From an uncultured Lachnospiraceae bacterium (GTDB lineage Bacteria; Bacillota; Clostridia; Lachnospirales; Lachnospiraceae), in contig CADCQV010000225.1 of the NCBI GenBank assembly GCA_902803625.1, positions 1-25,237 of the forward strand: a DNA stretch of 25,237 nt. Direction: 5' to 3'. The notes under the pieces are model-generated. The model saw only the letters and a list, made by a program, of their open reading frames with translations. It did no database searches and was not told where the DNA came from. Shown here piece after piece: positions 15,268-23,533 of this stretch. Each line of letters starts with the position of its first letter. The stretch's first letter is position 1. The translations under genes and the position numbers were made by a program.

Positions 15268-15298
15268 GCCGCGCCTTTTTTAGGGTGCGGCTTTTCTT
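15268..15298 (+). terminator. terminator-like hairpin between jag and mnmE
   Basis: GCCGCGCC (15268-15275) pairs with GGTGCGGC (15284-15291) with one G-T pair, loop of 8, followed by TTTTCTT. The next gene, mnmE, starts only nine bases after the T tract, which leaves no room for a separate promoter downstream, so partial read-through must feed mnmE unless a promoter lies inside jag. Confidence 0.75.
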
Positions 15299-15307
15299 AA
15301 TCGAAAT

Positions 15308-16696
15308 ATGTTTTATAACAGAGAAAACGATACAATTGCCGCCATTTCCACGGCACCCGGACATTCGGGAATAGGTATTATAAGGATTTCCGGAAGTGAA
15401 GCTCTGAATATCATAGACGGCCTAATAGTGACGAAGAGCGGGAAAAAGCTTGATATTTCAGGCCAGCCCTCCCATACGGTAAAGTACGGTTTTTTTTCTG
15501 ACGGGAAGGAGATAATAGATGAGGTTCTGATCACTGTTTTCAGAAAGCCCCGGTCATACACAGCGGAGGACACTGTGGAAATAAGCTGTCATGGAGGCAG
15601 CTTTGTCTTAAGACGGGTTCTTTCACATATTATAAAAAACGGTGCCAGAGCTGCAGAGCCGGGGGAATTTACAAGGAGAGCCTTTCTTAACGGGAGAATA
15701 GATCTGACGGAGGCTGAGGCAGTGATGGATGTCATTTCCTCTTCCAATGAGTTCGCCAGAAAAAATGCCGTGTCACTATTAAGGGGCGGACTGTATAAGA
15801 AGATCATAAAATTAAGGGATGAAATCATACATGAAACTGCGTTCCTGGAGTCGGCTCTTGATGATCCCGAGCACTATTCCCTTGATGGATATCCTTCTAA
15901 GCTTAGAGTGAAGGTATTTGAAATGATCGGAGAGATAGAAGAGCTTTTGTCCGGAGCCGATACAGGGAGGATCCTGAAGAGCGGTATCAAAACTGCCATA
16001 GTCGGAAAGCCGAATGTGGGAAAATCCTCAATACTCAATTTATTATCCGGGGAAGACAGGGCAATTGTAACGGATATTCCCGGAACCACCAGAGACGTGC
16101 TTTCCTCCGAGGTTTTGATAGACGGGATACCCCTTATTCTTTCAGATACGGCCGGGATCAGGGAGACCGGAGATAAGGTTGAGAAAATAGGAGTCGAGAG
16201 ATCAAGAGAAACCATTGAAAAAGCAGACCTCTGTTTGTTCACTGTAGATTCAAGCTCCGAAATAAGCTCTGAGGATACGGAGATCTTTGATCATATAATG
16301 TCATTAGGTAAGAAATGTATTGTTTTACTAAATAAAACGGATCTGAGAAGCGGCCGTGATCTTGGTTTTAACTTTTCCTGTCCGGTTATTGATTTTTCCG
16401 TTCCGGAGGAAATGGGGCTTAAGGAATTAAAAGAGACCGTTAGTGATATGTTCTTATCGGAAAAGCTGAAGACGGATGAGGAGATTTTTGTTTCCTGCGA
16501 AAGACAGCTTACGGAGCTTAGGCTTTCAAGGGATAGTCTCGGGCTTGTAATAAACAGTATTGATGATAATATGACGGAAGATTTTTTTACTTCAGATCTT
16601 ATGGATGCATATACCCACCTCGGTAATGTTATCGGTGAATGCACGGACGAGGATCTTTTTGACAGGATCTTTTCAGAGTTCTGTATGGGAAAGTAA
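15308..16696 (+). CDS. mnmE: tRNA modification GTPase MnmE
   Basis: G protein that with MnmG installs the (carboxymethyl)aminomethyl group on wobble uridine 34 of certain tRNAs. The 462 residues show the tetrahydrofolate-binding N-domain (NDTIAAISTAPGHSGIGIIRISG at 7-29), a helical domain, and an inserted G domain: G1 GKPNVGKS (233-240), G2 TTRD (260-263), G3 DTAG (280-283), G4 NKTD (342-345). It ends in CMGK, the family's C-terminal cysteine motif (usually C-I/L-G-K), though the last residue often found after K is absent. No strong ribosome site precedes the ATG; it follows a terminator-like hairpin. mnmG is next. Confidence 0.97.
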   Translation: MFYNRENDTIAAISTAPGHSGIGIIRISGSEALNIIDGLIVTKSGKKLDISGQPSHTVKYGFFSDGKEIIDEVLITVFRKPRSYTAEDTVEISCHGGSFVLRRVLSHIIKNGARAAEPGEFTRRAFLNGRIDLTEAEAVMDVISSSNEFARKNAVSLLRGGLYKKIIKLRDEIIHETAFLESALDDPEHYSLDGYPSKLRVKVFEMIGEIEELLSGADTGRILKSGIKTAIVGKPNVGKSSILNLLSGEDRAIVTDIPGTTRDVLSSEVLIDGIPLILSDTAGIRETGDKVEKIGVERSRETIEKADLCLFTVDSSSEISSEDTEIFDHIMSLGKKCIVLLNKTDLRSGRDLGFNFSCPVIDFSVPEEMGLKELKETVSDMFLSEKLKTDEEIFVSCERQLTELRLSRDSLGLVINSIDDNMTEDFFTSDLMDAYTHLGNVIGECTDEDLFDRIFSEFCMGK

Positions 16697-16702
16697 ACGG
16701 CG

Positions 16703-16757
16703 CGGGCGAAAAATCTTTTAGTAATCGCCCGGAAAGAACCTTTCCTGACCCTCTGGA
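16703..16757 (+). repeat. short inverted repeats in the mnmE-mnmG spacer
   Basis: Two adjacent inverted repeats: CGGGCGA/TCGCCCG around a 15-base A/T-rich loop, followed directly by GGAAAG-AAC-CTTTCC. No T-run follows. The stretch ends with ATGACAGG, which resembles the inverted CCTGTCAT repeat family in this window. It may be an mRNA processing site between mnmE and mnmG. Confidence 0.4.
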
Positions 16758-16798
16758 TGACAGGGGCGAATTATGAAAGATATGAAAGAGGAAACAGT

Positions 16799-18700
16799 AT
16801 GGAAACCCTTATCAGGGATTATGAAGCAGCCGTGATCGGTGCCGGTCACGCGGGATGTGAAGCGGGACTCGCACTTGCACGGCTTGGAATAAAAACCATA
16901 GTTTTTACGGTCAGCATAAACAGTGTTGCTATGATGCCCTGCAATCCCAATATAGGCGGCAGCTCCAAGGGACACCTTGTTCGTGAGATAGATGCCCTCG
17001 GCGGAGAGATGGGAAAAAACATTGACAAAACCTTTATCCAGTCAAAAATGCTGAATTCCTCAAAGGGACCTGCCGTGCATTCTCTTAGGGCACAGGCTGA
17101 TAAAGAGGATTATTCCCGAAGTATGCGTCAGGTTCTTGAAGCTCAGGATAATCTTACACTAAAGCAGGCGGAGATAACGGAGCTTCTTACAGAGAACGGA
17201 GAGGTTAAGGGCGTGAAGACCCTGACCGGAATGGTTTACATAACAAAGACCGTTGTTCTTTGTACCGGAGTTTATCTGAAAGCCAGATGCCTTTGTGGAG
17301 AGGCGATTACAAATACCGGACCTAACGGTCTGAAGGCTGCAAATTCATTGTCAGATTCTCTTATTAAGGCAGGTGTGGAGATACACAGATATAAGACAGG
17401 GACGCCTGCTCGATTGGATGGCAGAACCATCGATTTTTCTAAAATGGCTCCCCAGTATGGGGATGTGCCGGTGGTGCCTTTTTCCTTTTCCACGGATCCT
17501 TCTACTGTTCAAAAGGAACAGGTACCCTGCTTTCTTACCTATACCAATGAGACCACCCATGAAATAATCAGGGGCAGCCTTGACAGATCTCCTTTGTTTG
17601 CCGGGGTTATTGAGGGAACGGGTCCGAGATACTGTCCCTCAATAGAGGATAAGGTTGTGAAGTTCCCGGATAAGGAAAGACATCAGGTTTTCCTTGAACC
17701 CGAGGGTATACATACGAATGAATGGTATGTGGATGGAATGAGCAGCTCTATGCCTGAGGATGTCCAGCTTAGAATGTACCGTTCTGTTCCCGGACTGGAA
17801 AACGCGGATATTGTCCGTAATGCATATGCTATAGAATATGACTGCTTTAAGGGGATACAGTTAAAGCATTCCCTTGAATTTAAGAATATTAAGGGCCTTT
17901 TCTCCGGAGGGCAGAGTAACGGAAGCTCCGGCTATGAAGAAGCCGCAGCACAGGGACTTATTGCCGGTATAAATGCAGCTATGTTTATCAAGGGTAGGGA
18001 GCCTCTTATCATCGACAGGTCTGAAGGATATATAGGGGTTTTGATCGATGACCTTGTTACAAAGGAGGGTTTTGAGCCTTACCGGATGATGACGAGCCGT
18101 GCAGAATACAGGCTTCTTCTAAGGCAGGATAATGCTGACCGGAGGTTAAGAAGAAAAGGCTATGAGGTTGGTCTTATTTCCGATGGGGAGCTTCAGGCTC
18201 TTAATGAGAAAGAGAGGCTTATCTTTTCGGAAATCGATAGACTAAAGGGAATAACTGTTGGCGCTTCCGCTTCTATATCCGGATTTCTTCTTTCGGTTGG
18301 AAGTACGCCTCTGGTTACCGGTGCTTCTCTGGAGGAAATTATCAGACGACCCGAGCTTTCCTATGAGAAGATAGCGCCTATTGATCCTGAGAGACCTGTG
18401 CTTCCCCAGGATATTATTGAACAGATAAATATTGAGATTAAGTATAAAGGGTATCTTGAAAGAGAGCTTAGGCAGGTCGAACAGTTTAAGAAGCTTGAGA
18501 AAAAGAGGATACCCGGCGATATTGACTTCACGCGAATACACGGTATCAGGCTGGAAGCACAGCAGAAGCTGAATAAATTCAGACCGGAAAATATCGGACA
18601 GGCTTCCAGAATACAGGGAATCTCCCCCGCGGACATTCAGATCTTATCAATTTTTCTCGATGCAAAGGACAAGAGCAGATTTGAAGAATCACACACTTGA
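16799..18700 (+). CDS. mnmG: tRNA uridine-5-carboxymethylaminomethyl synthesis enzyme MnmG (GidA)
   Basis: FAD-dependent partner of MnmE in wobble-uridine modification. I take the ATG at 16799 (633 aa) because AGAGG lies 8 bases before it and it yields METLIRDYEAAVIGAGHAGCEAGLA with the FAD-binding GAGHAG near the N-terminus; an in-frame ATG at 16757 adds 14 unconserved residues and has no clear ribosome site. Conserved parts include CNPNIGGSSKGHLVREIDAL, FSGGQSNGSSGYEEAAAQGL, RMMTSRAEYRLLLRQDNAD and the C-terminal tRNA-interacting IPGDIDFTRIHGIRLEAQQK region. The GGSSKG variant of GGxGKG appears lineage-specific. The 3' end overlaps rsmG. Confidence 0.96.
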   Translation: METLIRDYEAAVIGAGHAGCEAGLALARLGIKTIVFTVSINSVAMMPCNPNIGGSSKGHLVREIDALGGEMGKNIDKTFIQSKMLNSSKGPAVHSLRAQADKEDYSRSMRQVLEAQDNLTLKQAEITELLTENGEVKGVKTLTGMVYITKTVVLCTGVYLKARCLCGEAITNTGPNGLKAANSLSDSLIKAGVEIHRYKTGTPARLDGRTIDFSKMAPQYGDVPVVPFSFSTDPSTVQKEQVPCFLTYTNETTHEIIRGSLDRSPLFAGVIEGTGPRYCPSIEDKVVKFPDKERHQVFLEPEGIHTNEWYVDGMSSSMPEDVQLRMYRSVPGLENADIVRNAYAIEYDCFKGIQLKHSLEFKNIKGLFSGGQSNGSSGYEEAAAQGLIAGINAAMFIKGREPLIIDRSEGYIGVLIDDLVTKEGFEPYRMMTSRAEYRLLLRQDNADRRLRRKGYEVGLISDGELQALNEKERLIFSEIDRLKGITVGASASISGFLLSVGSTPLVTGASLEEIIRRPELSYEKIAPIDPERPVLPQDIIEQINIEIKYKGYLERELRQVEQFKKLEKKRIPGDIDFTRIHGIRLEAQQKLNKFRPENIGQASRIQGISPADIQILSIFLDAKDKSRFEESHT

Positions 18701-19391
18701 AAAACTTTTATCAGATATAGGTATAGAATATAAAGCGGAGTTTCTTGAAAAGCTCGAACGCTTCTATTTTCTTTTGACCGAGAAGAACAGGTTCCTGAAC
18801 CTCACTGCCATAACAGAATATGATGAGGTTATGAGAAAACATTTTGCAGACTGCCTTTTTGTTCTTAAGTATCAAAAGTTTTATGCCGGACAGAGGGTTT
18901 TAGATCTGGGTACGGGAGGAGGATTTCCGGGAATACCGTTAAAGATATTTTTGCCCGATACGGAATTTGTTCTTATGGATTCGGTCAGGAAAAAACTTAA
19001 ATTTCTCGAGGAAGTGTTTAGTGACCTTGAACTAAAAAACATTTCGGTAGTTCATGGAAGGGCTGAGGATCTTGCACATTCCGAAGAATACAGGGAACAA
19101 TTTGACCTGGTATTGTCCAGGGCGGTTTCCAATCTTTCTTCACTTTCCGAGCTTACCCTTCCTTTTGTAAAGACCGGCGGCAGGTTTATTTCATATAAAG
19201 GGGACAATGGAAAAGTAGAACTCTCGCTGGCAGACAATGCGATTTCCTTACTTGGTGGAAGGGTTGATATACTTAATGAGTATGTACTGCCCGGTGGTGA
19301 CAGAAGGTGCCTTATCTTCATCAACAAGGAAAAGAAATGCCCCATGAAATATCCCCGCAAAGCCGGGACACCCGCACGGGAGCCTTTGTAA
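18660..19391 (+). CDS. rsmG: 16S rRNA (guanine-527 N7) methyltransferase RsmG (GidB)
   Basis: SAM-dependent enzyme that methylates G527 of 16S rRNA (E. coli numbering); loss of it gives low-level streptomycin resistance in several bacteria. The 243-residue frame shows motif I VLDLGTGGGFPGIPL (about 80-94), the acidic residue in LMDSVRKKLKFL, VHGRAEDL, the LSRAVSNLSSL segment and a C-terminal YPRKAGTPAREPL, so it is complete. Start is uncertain: the ATG at 18660 overlaps mnmG by 41 bp without a ribosome site, while a TTG at 18681 has AAAGGACAAGAG upstream and would give a more typical N-terminus. The stop is one base from the parS array. Confidence 0.96.
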   Translation: MQRTRADLKNHTLEKLLSDIGIEYKAEFLEKLERFYFLLTEKNRFLNLTAITEYDEVMRKHFADCLFVLKYQKFYAGQRVLDLGTGGGFPGIPLKIFLPDTEFVLMDSVRKKLKFLEEVFSDLELKNISVVHGRAEDLAHSEEYREQFDLVLSRAVSNLSSLSELTLPFVKTGGRFISYKGDNGKVELSLADNAISLLGGRVDILNEYVLPGGDRRCLIFINKEKKCPMKYPRKAGTPAREPL

Positions 19392-19392
19392 A

Positions 19393-19556
19393 TGTTTCAC
19401 GTGAAACATAATTGTGGTCTTGATCTGACATAGGCACCAAATTGTTCCACGTGAAACATGATTGTGTAAAGAATCTGTCATCATACAAGAATGTTTCACG
19501 TGAAACAATATTGTGTATCGACCTTGTGTTCGCACAACAATGTTTCACGTGAAACA
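19393..19556. promoter_or_regulatory. parS: array of four parS sites
   Basis: Four copies of the ParB-binding palindrome TGTTTCACGTGAAACA at 19393-19408, 19443-19458, 19492-19507 and 19541-19556. Three are perfect; the second reads TGTTCCAC in its left half. Start-to-start distances are 50, 49 and 49 bp. After the first three, ATTGTG follows three to four bases downstream, so the repeat unit is longer than parS itself, while the remaining spacer sequence is not conserved. The array lies between rsmG and the DUF3781 gene, about 1.7 kb before parA, and should nucleate ParB spreading near the origin. Confidence 0.97.
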
Positions 19557-19715
19557 ATTGCATCGGACGAGGGCAGATAGGGGACAAATCCGGAACTTTT
19601 CCACACAAACCATCCGCCGGCGAACTGTCCGAAAAACACTCGCCCAGTCTGAGCTCCATCACTTTGCGGAAGAAACCGATACGGATCTGGGTCACATAGG
19701 GGGAAGGGAAAGAAG
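19557..19715 (+). other. 159-bp stretch without a recognised gene, after the parS array
   Basis: No gene, RNA or repeat is recognised. A frame on the plus strand runs through it from within the parS array, but it encodes the parS sequence itself and has no family I know. It may be a decayed coding remnant left by an insertion. The final bases GGGGGAAGGGAAAGAAG supply the ribosome site for the DUF3781 gene. Confidence 0.4.
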
Positions 19716-19946
19716 ATGCTGATCGAAAATATTGATAAAGTTCATACAACAGAAATGGGAGCTGTCAGAATCAGAAAGAACCTGGGGCTCGGCAATACAG
19801 ATGTCGTGGCATGGTGCAGGGAACGGATCCTGGATAAAAACGCAGTTACAGAAAAACATGGAAAAAACTGGTATGTACATATTGATGGCTGTGTGATAAC
19901 CGTTAATGCGAGTAGCTATACCATAATTACCTGTCACAAAGAATAA
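19716..19946 (+). CDS. DUF3781 family protein
   Basis: A 76-residue protein starting MLIENIDKVHTTEMGAVRI and containing NTDVVAWCRERI (about 27-38), GKNWYVHIDGC (49-59) and VITVNASSYTIITCHK at the C-terminus. I recall this HTTxxGxxRI ... DVVxWC ... GKNWYV ... ITxNAxSYTIIT pattern as DUF3781, a small family of unknown function in Firmicutes, often stand-alone. No signal peptide or membrane segment. A purine-rich GGGAAAGAAG precedes the ATG. It interrupts the usual rsmG to parA neighbourhood and has no evident tie to segregation. Confidence 0.8.
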   Translation: MLIENIDKVHTTEMGAVRIRKNLGLGNTDVVAWCRERILDKNAVTEKHGKNWYVHIDGCVITVNASSYTIITCHKE

Positions 19947-20071
19947 ACAAAGGGGACCGGGAGGCGAAGCAGCAGTAAGGATATGGCAGACACAGTGATT
20001 CAGTACTTTTGGCGTCCGAATCATAAAATGATATTAACTATGATACAAAAGAGTTGAAAATGGGGAAACCT

Positions 20072-21115
20072 ATGATAATGAAAAAGAGTATTATTTTCTT
20101 AACAGCACTAAGTCTTACCGTTTGTATGTTTGCCGGATGTAAAGCTGCAGAGGCTAATGGAAAGACTGAGTCGGAAAAACACAGGGTGATAATCGACACC
20201 GATACCGGATCGGATGATGCAGCAGCTCTTCTAATCGCAGCAAAATCAGAGAACCTTGACATTCTTGGCGTAACGGTTCTTTATGGAAACGTGCCTCTTA
20301 AGCAGTCAGCAGACAATGCGATCATGACACTTGAAACGGGAGGCTGCAGTGCGCCGGTATATATTGGGACAGAAAAACCGCTCTTCAAGGAAAGAGAAGA
20401 AATGATCAGTGTTCATGGGCAGGACGGAATGGGGGACCAGGATCTGATCCATCCAAATGTCAAACCACAGGAGAAGCCGGCTGTGGATTATATCCTTGAC
20501 ACAGTAAAAGAAAATCCGGGAGAAATAGAGATCATATGCCTTGGACCCCTTACAAATATTGCAATGGCAGTACAGAAGGACCCGGATACAATGAAGAAGG
20601 TGAAGCGCTTATGGATAATGGGAACGACAGGCTTCGGACCCGGGAATGCGACACCGGTTGCGGAGTTTAACGTATACAACGATGCGGAAGCATATGACAC
20701 CGTTCTAAGATCAGGAGTTCCGGCAACCATAGTCGGGCTTGATTGTCAGAATGAGACCTCAGGCCTAAGCGATGAAGACCTCAGCAAAATGGCAAAGGGA
20801 AATGAGATGGGGCGGTATGAGAGTAAGGCCCTTACGAAATTAACGCAGATATATAGGAAGCTTGGGCGAAATACAGGCCTTCCGGACGCTCTGGCAATGG
20901 CAGCCATTGCCTGGCCCGGGTATGTAAAAGAAGCAAAAAAGTGTTATGGGGTAACCTGTATTAATGATGACGCTGCCTATGGACAGGTGATCTTTTATGT
21001 TGAGGGGAACGTCTATGAATCTATGCCGGAAACAGGGGAATACAATCTCGAAGTTGTAAGCGTAACCGATGACGAACTGTTTAAGAAGAAGTTTCTGAAG
21101 CTGATGACGGAATGA
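20072..21115 (+). CDS. lipoprotein inosine/uridine-preferring nucleoside hydrolase
   Basis: Cleaves the N-glycosidic bond of nucleosides to give base and ribose; here exported and lipid-anchored, so likely for scavenging outside the membrane. Start chosen at ATG 20072 (GGGG six bases upstream), giving MIMKKSIIFLTALSLTVCMFAGC: positive n-region, hydrophobic core and lipobox FAGC with lipidated C23. The calcium and ribose-binding DTDTGSDDAAAL follows at about 42-53, then GPLTNIAMA and EFNVYNDAEA as in the IUNH family. The C-terminal motif reads GLPDALAMA, keeping the aspartate but with proline where many members have histidine. A TTG at 20054 and ATGs at 20060 and 20078 are other start options. 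Its substrate is not predictable from sequence. Confidence 0.9.
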   Translation: MIMKKSIIFLTALSLTVCMFAGCKAAEANGKTESEKHRVIIDTDTGSDDAAALLIAAKSENLDILGVTVLYGNVPLKQSADNAIMTLETGGCSAPVYIGTEKPLFKEREEMISVHGQDGMGDQDLIHPNVKPQEKPAVDYILDTVKENPGEIEIICLGPLTNIAMAVQKDPDTMKKVKRLWIMGTTGFGPGNATPVAEFNVYNDAEAYDTVLRSGVPATIVGLDCQNETSGLSDEDLSKMAKGNEMGRYESKALTKLTQIYRKLGRNTGLPDALAMAAIAWPGYVKEAKKCYGVTCINDDAAYGQVIFYVEGNVYESMPETGEYNLEVVSVTDDELFKKKFLKLMTE

Positions 21116-21138
21116 TGTAACACAATATTTGTCTTTTG

Positions 21139-21147
21139 TGCTATAAT
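21139..21147 (+). promoter_or_regulatory. extended -10 promoter for parA
   Basis: TGCTATAAT is a perfect extended -10 (TG-n-TATAAT at 21139-21147), 89 bp before the parA ATG and 23 bp after the nucleoside hydrolase stop. The -35 is weak, as often tolerated for extended -10 promoters. It suggests parA-parB is transcribed separately from the hydrolase gene. Confidence 0.7.
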
Positions 21148-21236
21148 CATCTTCGCGCACGCAGAAACAGCTATCCGGACAGAACGGATCAGACAAACAC
21201 TCCGGCAAAGGAGAACATAAATACAGGAGATACCAA

Positions 21237-22001
21237 ATGGGAAAGATTATCGCTATTGCCAATCAGAAGGGTGGTGTGGGAAAATCAACCACAACAATAA
21301 ATCTGGCGGCCTGTCTTGCGGAAAAGAAAAAGAAGGTGCTTGTAATAGACAGTGATCCTCAGGGAAACACCACCAGCGGTCTCGGAGTAGATAAAAATGC
21401 CGCGGAGAACACGGTTTACGACCTTCTTCTCGATGAAAATACGGAAATGGACGACTGCATCCTAAGCGAGGTGATACCTTTTGTTTCACTTATCCCTTCA
21501 AATGTGGATCTGGCAGCAGCGGAAATAGAGCTGATCGGGACAAAGGAAAAGGAATACATTCTAGACAGGAAAGCTGTTTCATTAAGGAAGGAGTATGACT
21601 ATGTTATCATAGACTGCCCTCCGAGCCTAAGCACTCTTACCGTTAATGCCCTTGTTGCGGCGGATACGGTGCTGGTTCCGATTCAGTGCGAATACTACGC
21701 GCTGGAGGGCTTGTCACAGCTTATCCGAACCGTGAATCTGGTCCGGGAAAGACTGAATTCCAGACTTGAAATAGAGGGAGTCGTTTTCACTATGTACGAT
21801 TCCAGAACAAACCTTTCCCAGCAGGTTGTAGAAAATGTAAGCGAACATCTGGGAGAAGATATTTACAAAACCATTATTCCGAGAAATATAAGACTTGCCG
21901 AGGCACCAAGCTATGGTATGCCTATAACCGTATATGATGCCAAATCAGCGGGAGCAGAAGCTTACAGAAAGCTTGCAGAGGAAGTACTGAAGGCAAAATG
22001 A
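21237..22001 (+). CDS. parA: chromosome partitioning ATPase ParA (Soj)
   Basis: A 254-residue deviant Walker ATPase that binds DNA non-specifically as an ATP dimer and, with ParB-parS, moves and organises origins; in B. subtilis Soj also controls DnaA. The deviant Walker A KGGVGKST is at 11-18, with the signature lysine; DSDPQGNTTSGLG and the Walker B-like YDYVIIDCPPSLS follow. The short N-terminus without a helix-turn-helix marks the chromosomal (Soj) class. AGGAGA lies 7 bases before the ATG. parB is next in the operon. Confidence 0.97.
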   Translation: MGKIIAIANQKGGVGKSTTTINLAACLAEKKKKVLVIDSDPQGNTTSGLGVDKNAAENTVYDLLLDENTEMDDCILSEVIPFVSLIPSNVDLAAAEIELIGTKEKEYILDRKAVSLRKEYDYVIIDCPPSLSTLTVNALVAADTVLVPIQCEYYALEGLSQLIRTVNLVRERLNSRLEIEGVVFTMYDSRTNLSQQVVENVSEHLGEDIYKTIIPRNIRLAEAPSYGMPITVYDAKSAGAEAYRKLAEEVLKAK

Positions 22002-22030
22002 AAAAATAAGATCAAGGAGAAGCAGCTTTT

Positions 22031-22924
22031 ATGGCAAAAAAAACAGGACTGGGAAGAGGACTTGACGCACTGATACCCGACAGCGTGGAAGTCGGAAGTA
22101 ACGCCGAAAGAAAGACTGAAACCGAGAATAAGGATCAGATATTATGGGTTAAACTGAGCCGCCTTGAACCGGATCCAGATCAGCCGAGAAAGGATTTCGG
22201 AGAAGACGAAATAAATGAGCTGGCAGATTCCATAAAGACCCACGGGGTATTCCAGCCGCTCCTTGTCCAGAAAAAGGACAGGGGTTATATGATCGTGGCG
22301 GGAGAGAGAAGATGGAGAGCTGCCAAGATAGCCGGCTTAAAAGAAGTACCCGTCATAGTAAGGGAGTTCAACGAGCAGGAGAAGGTAGAGATACAGCTTC
22401 TGGAAAACCTTCAGAGGCAGAAGCTTAATCCGATAGAGGAGGGTCAGGCATATAAGAGGCTTCTTTCCGATTACGGCCTTAAACAGGATGAGCTGGGAGA
22501 GCGCATAGGAAAGAACAGAGTTACCATTACCAACGCAATGCGACTACTGAAGCTTGATCAAAGAGTTCAGCAGATGGTGATTGAGGGAAAGCTCCGGCAG
22601 GGGCACGCGAGATCTTTGCTTCCTATCACGGATGGGGAGAAACAGTATGAGATGGCTCAGCGGATCTTTGATGAAGAGATGACGGTCCGGGAAATCGAAA
22701 AAATGGTAAGGGATTTCGTTAAGCCTCCGAAGAAAAAAGCAGCGAAAAAGGACAATGAGGCGCTGGATCTGATACTCAGAAAATACGAAGATGAGATAAG
22801 GGAAAGTGTTGGTGCAAAGGTAAGTATAAAGGCCAGAGACAGCAGAAAGGGAAGGATCGAAATAGAGTACTATTCTCCCGAAGAGCTGGAAGAGCTGGTG
22901 AAAAAATTGAAAGGAGCGCAGTAA
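22031..22924 (+). CDS. parB: chromosome partitioning protein ParB (Spo0J)
   Basis: CTP-dependent DNA clamp that loads at parS and slides along DNA, recruiting SMC and stimulating ParA. The N-terminus KTGLGRGLDALIPD is the conserved ParA-interacting peptide. The ParB/Srx domain has the CTP motif GERRWRA (91-97) and LLENLQRQ (123-130); the helix-turn-helix DELGERIGKNRVTITNAMRLL (about 153-173) reads parS; a lysine-rich linker (230-245) leads to the C-terminal dimer domain. 297 residues, typical length. Its target is present in four copies about 2.5 kb upstream. Confidence 0.97.
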   Translation: MAKKTGLGRGLDALIPDSVEVGSNAERKTETENKDQILWVKLSRLEPDPDQPRKDFGEDEINELADSIKTHGVFQPLLVQKKDRGYMIVAGERRWRAAKIAGLKEVPVIVREFNEQEKVEIQLLENLQRQKLNPIEEGQAYKRLLSDYGLKQDELGERIGKNRVTITNAMRLLKLDQRVQQMVIEGKLRQGHARSLLPITDGEKQYEMAQRIFDEEMTVREIEKMVRDFVKPPKKKAAKKDNEALDLILRKYEDEIRESVGAKVSIKARDSRKGRIEIEYYSPEELEELVKKLKGAQ

Positions 22925-22931
22925 CAGGATA

Positions 22932-23528
22932 ATGAATCAGAGTAACATATTAAATTATCTTGGATTAGGCTGGCTGGATCCTTTCTACATAGTGATCTTT
23001 CTTCTGATCCTCATACTGGTTCTTTTTATTCTGCATTTTGTGCAGATGACCAGGTTCAGGAAGATCAGGGAAGAATATGAAGTGTTTATGGAAGGAAAAG
23101 ATGGTAAAAGTCTGGAAAATCAGTTCGAAGCTTTATTTACCGATATTTCCGATCTAAAAACCGCAACAAGAAGAGACCGGCGTGATATTGACAGTCTTTT
23201 GAAAAATATTCAAAGCTGTTATCAGAAGATGGGTCTGGTAAAATATGATGCATTCCATGAGATGGGCGGAAAGCTGAGCTTTGCTCTGTGCATGCTGGAC
23301 AAGGATGATAACGGGTATCTAATGAATTCCGTACACTCGAATAACGGGTGTTATACATATACAAAGGAGATAGTGGATGGCAAGTCTGCCATTGATCTGG
23401 GCTTTGAGGAGAAGGAGGCACTGGAGCAGGCGGTAACACTGCAGAATTCCAAGGATCACCATGACAGGGTGATAAAAGAAGCTTCCCGAAGGGCGGAAAG
23501 AGCCGCCAGAAAGACCACAGATAAGTAA
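22932..23528 (+). CDS. DUF4446 family membrane-anchored protein
   Basis: A 198-residue protein with one N-terminal membrane span (PFYIVIFLLILILVLFILHFV, about 17-37) followed by a charged coiled-coil-like region (43-100) and a globular part with MGLVKYDAFHEMGGKLSFALCMLDKDDNGYL, which I recognise as the DUF4446 hallmark. The final 20 residues are basic. Function is not established. The family is often found next to parB in Clostridia, and this gene begins 8 bp after parB with AGGA upstream, so it is co-transcribed with the segregation genes. Confidence 0.88.
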   Translation: MNQSNILNYLGLGWLDPFYIVIFLLILILVLFILHFVQMTRFRKIREEYEVFMEGKDGKSLENQFEALFTDISDLKTATRRDRRDIDSLLKNIQSCYQKMGLVKYDAFHEMGGKLSFALCMLDKDDNGYLMNSVHSNNGCYTYTKEIVDGKSAIDLGFEEKEALEQAVTLQNSKDHHDRVIKEASRRAERAARKTTDK

Positions 23529-23533
23529 CAAAG

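Noticed and set aside
19393..19556. Regular repeats with short spacers as a CRISPR array
   Set aside because: The repeat is the 16-bp ParB palindrome, no cas genes are near, and parA/parB are downstream.
19321..19749. 142-residue minus-strand frame through the parS array
   Set aside because: It translates the parS palindromes repeatedly (LFHVKH, SRET), which is a by-product of the repeats.
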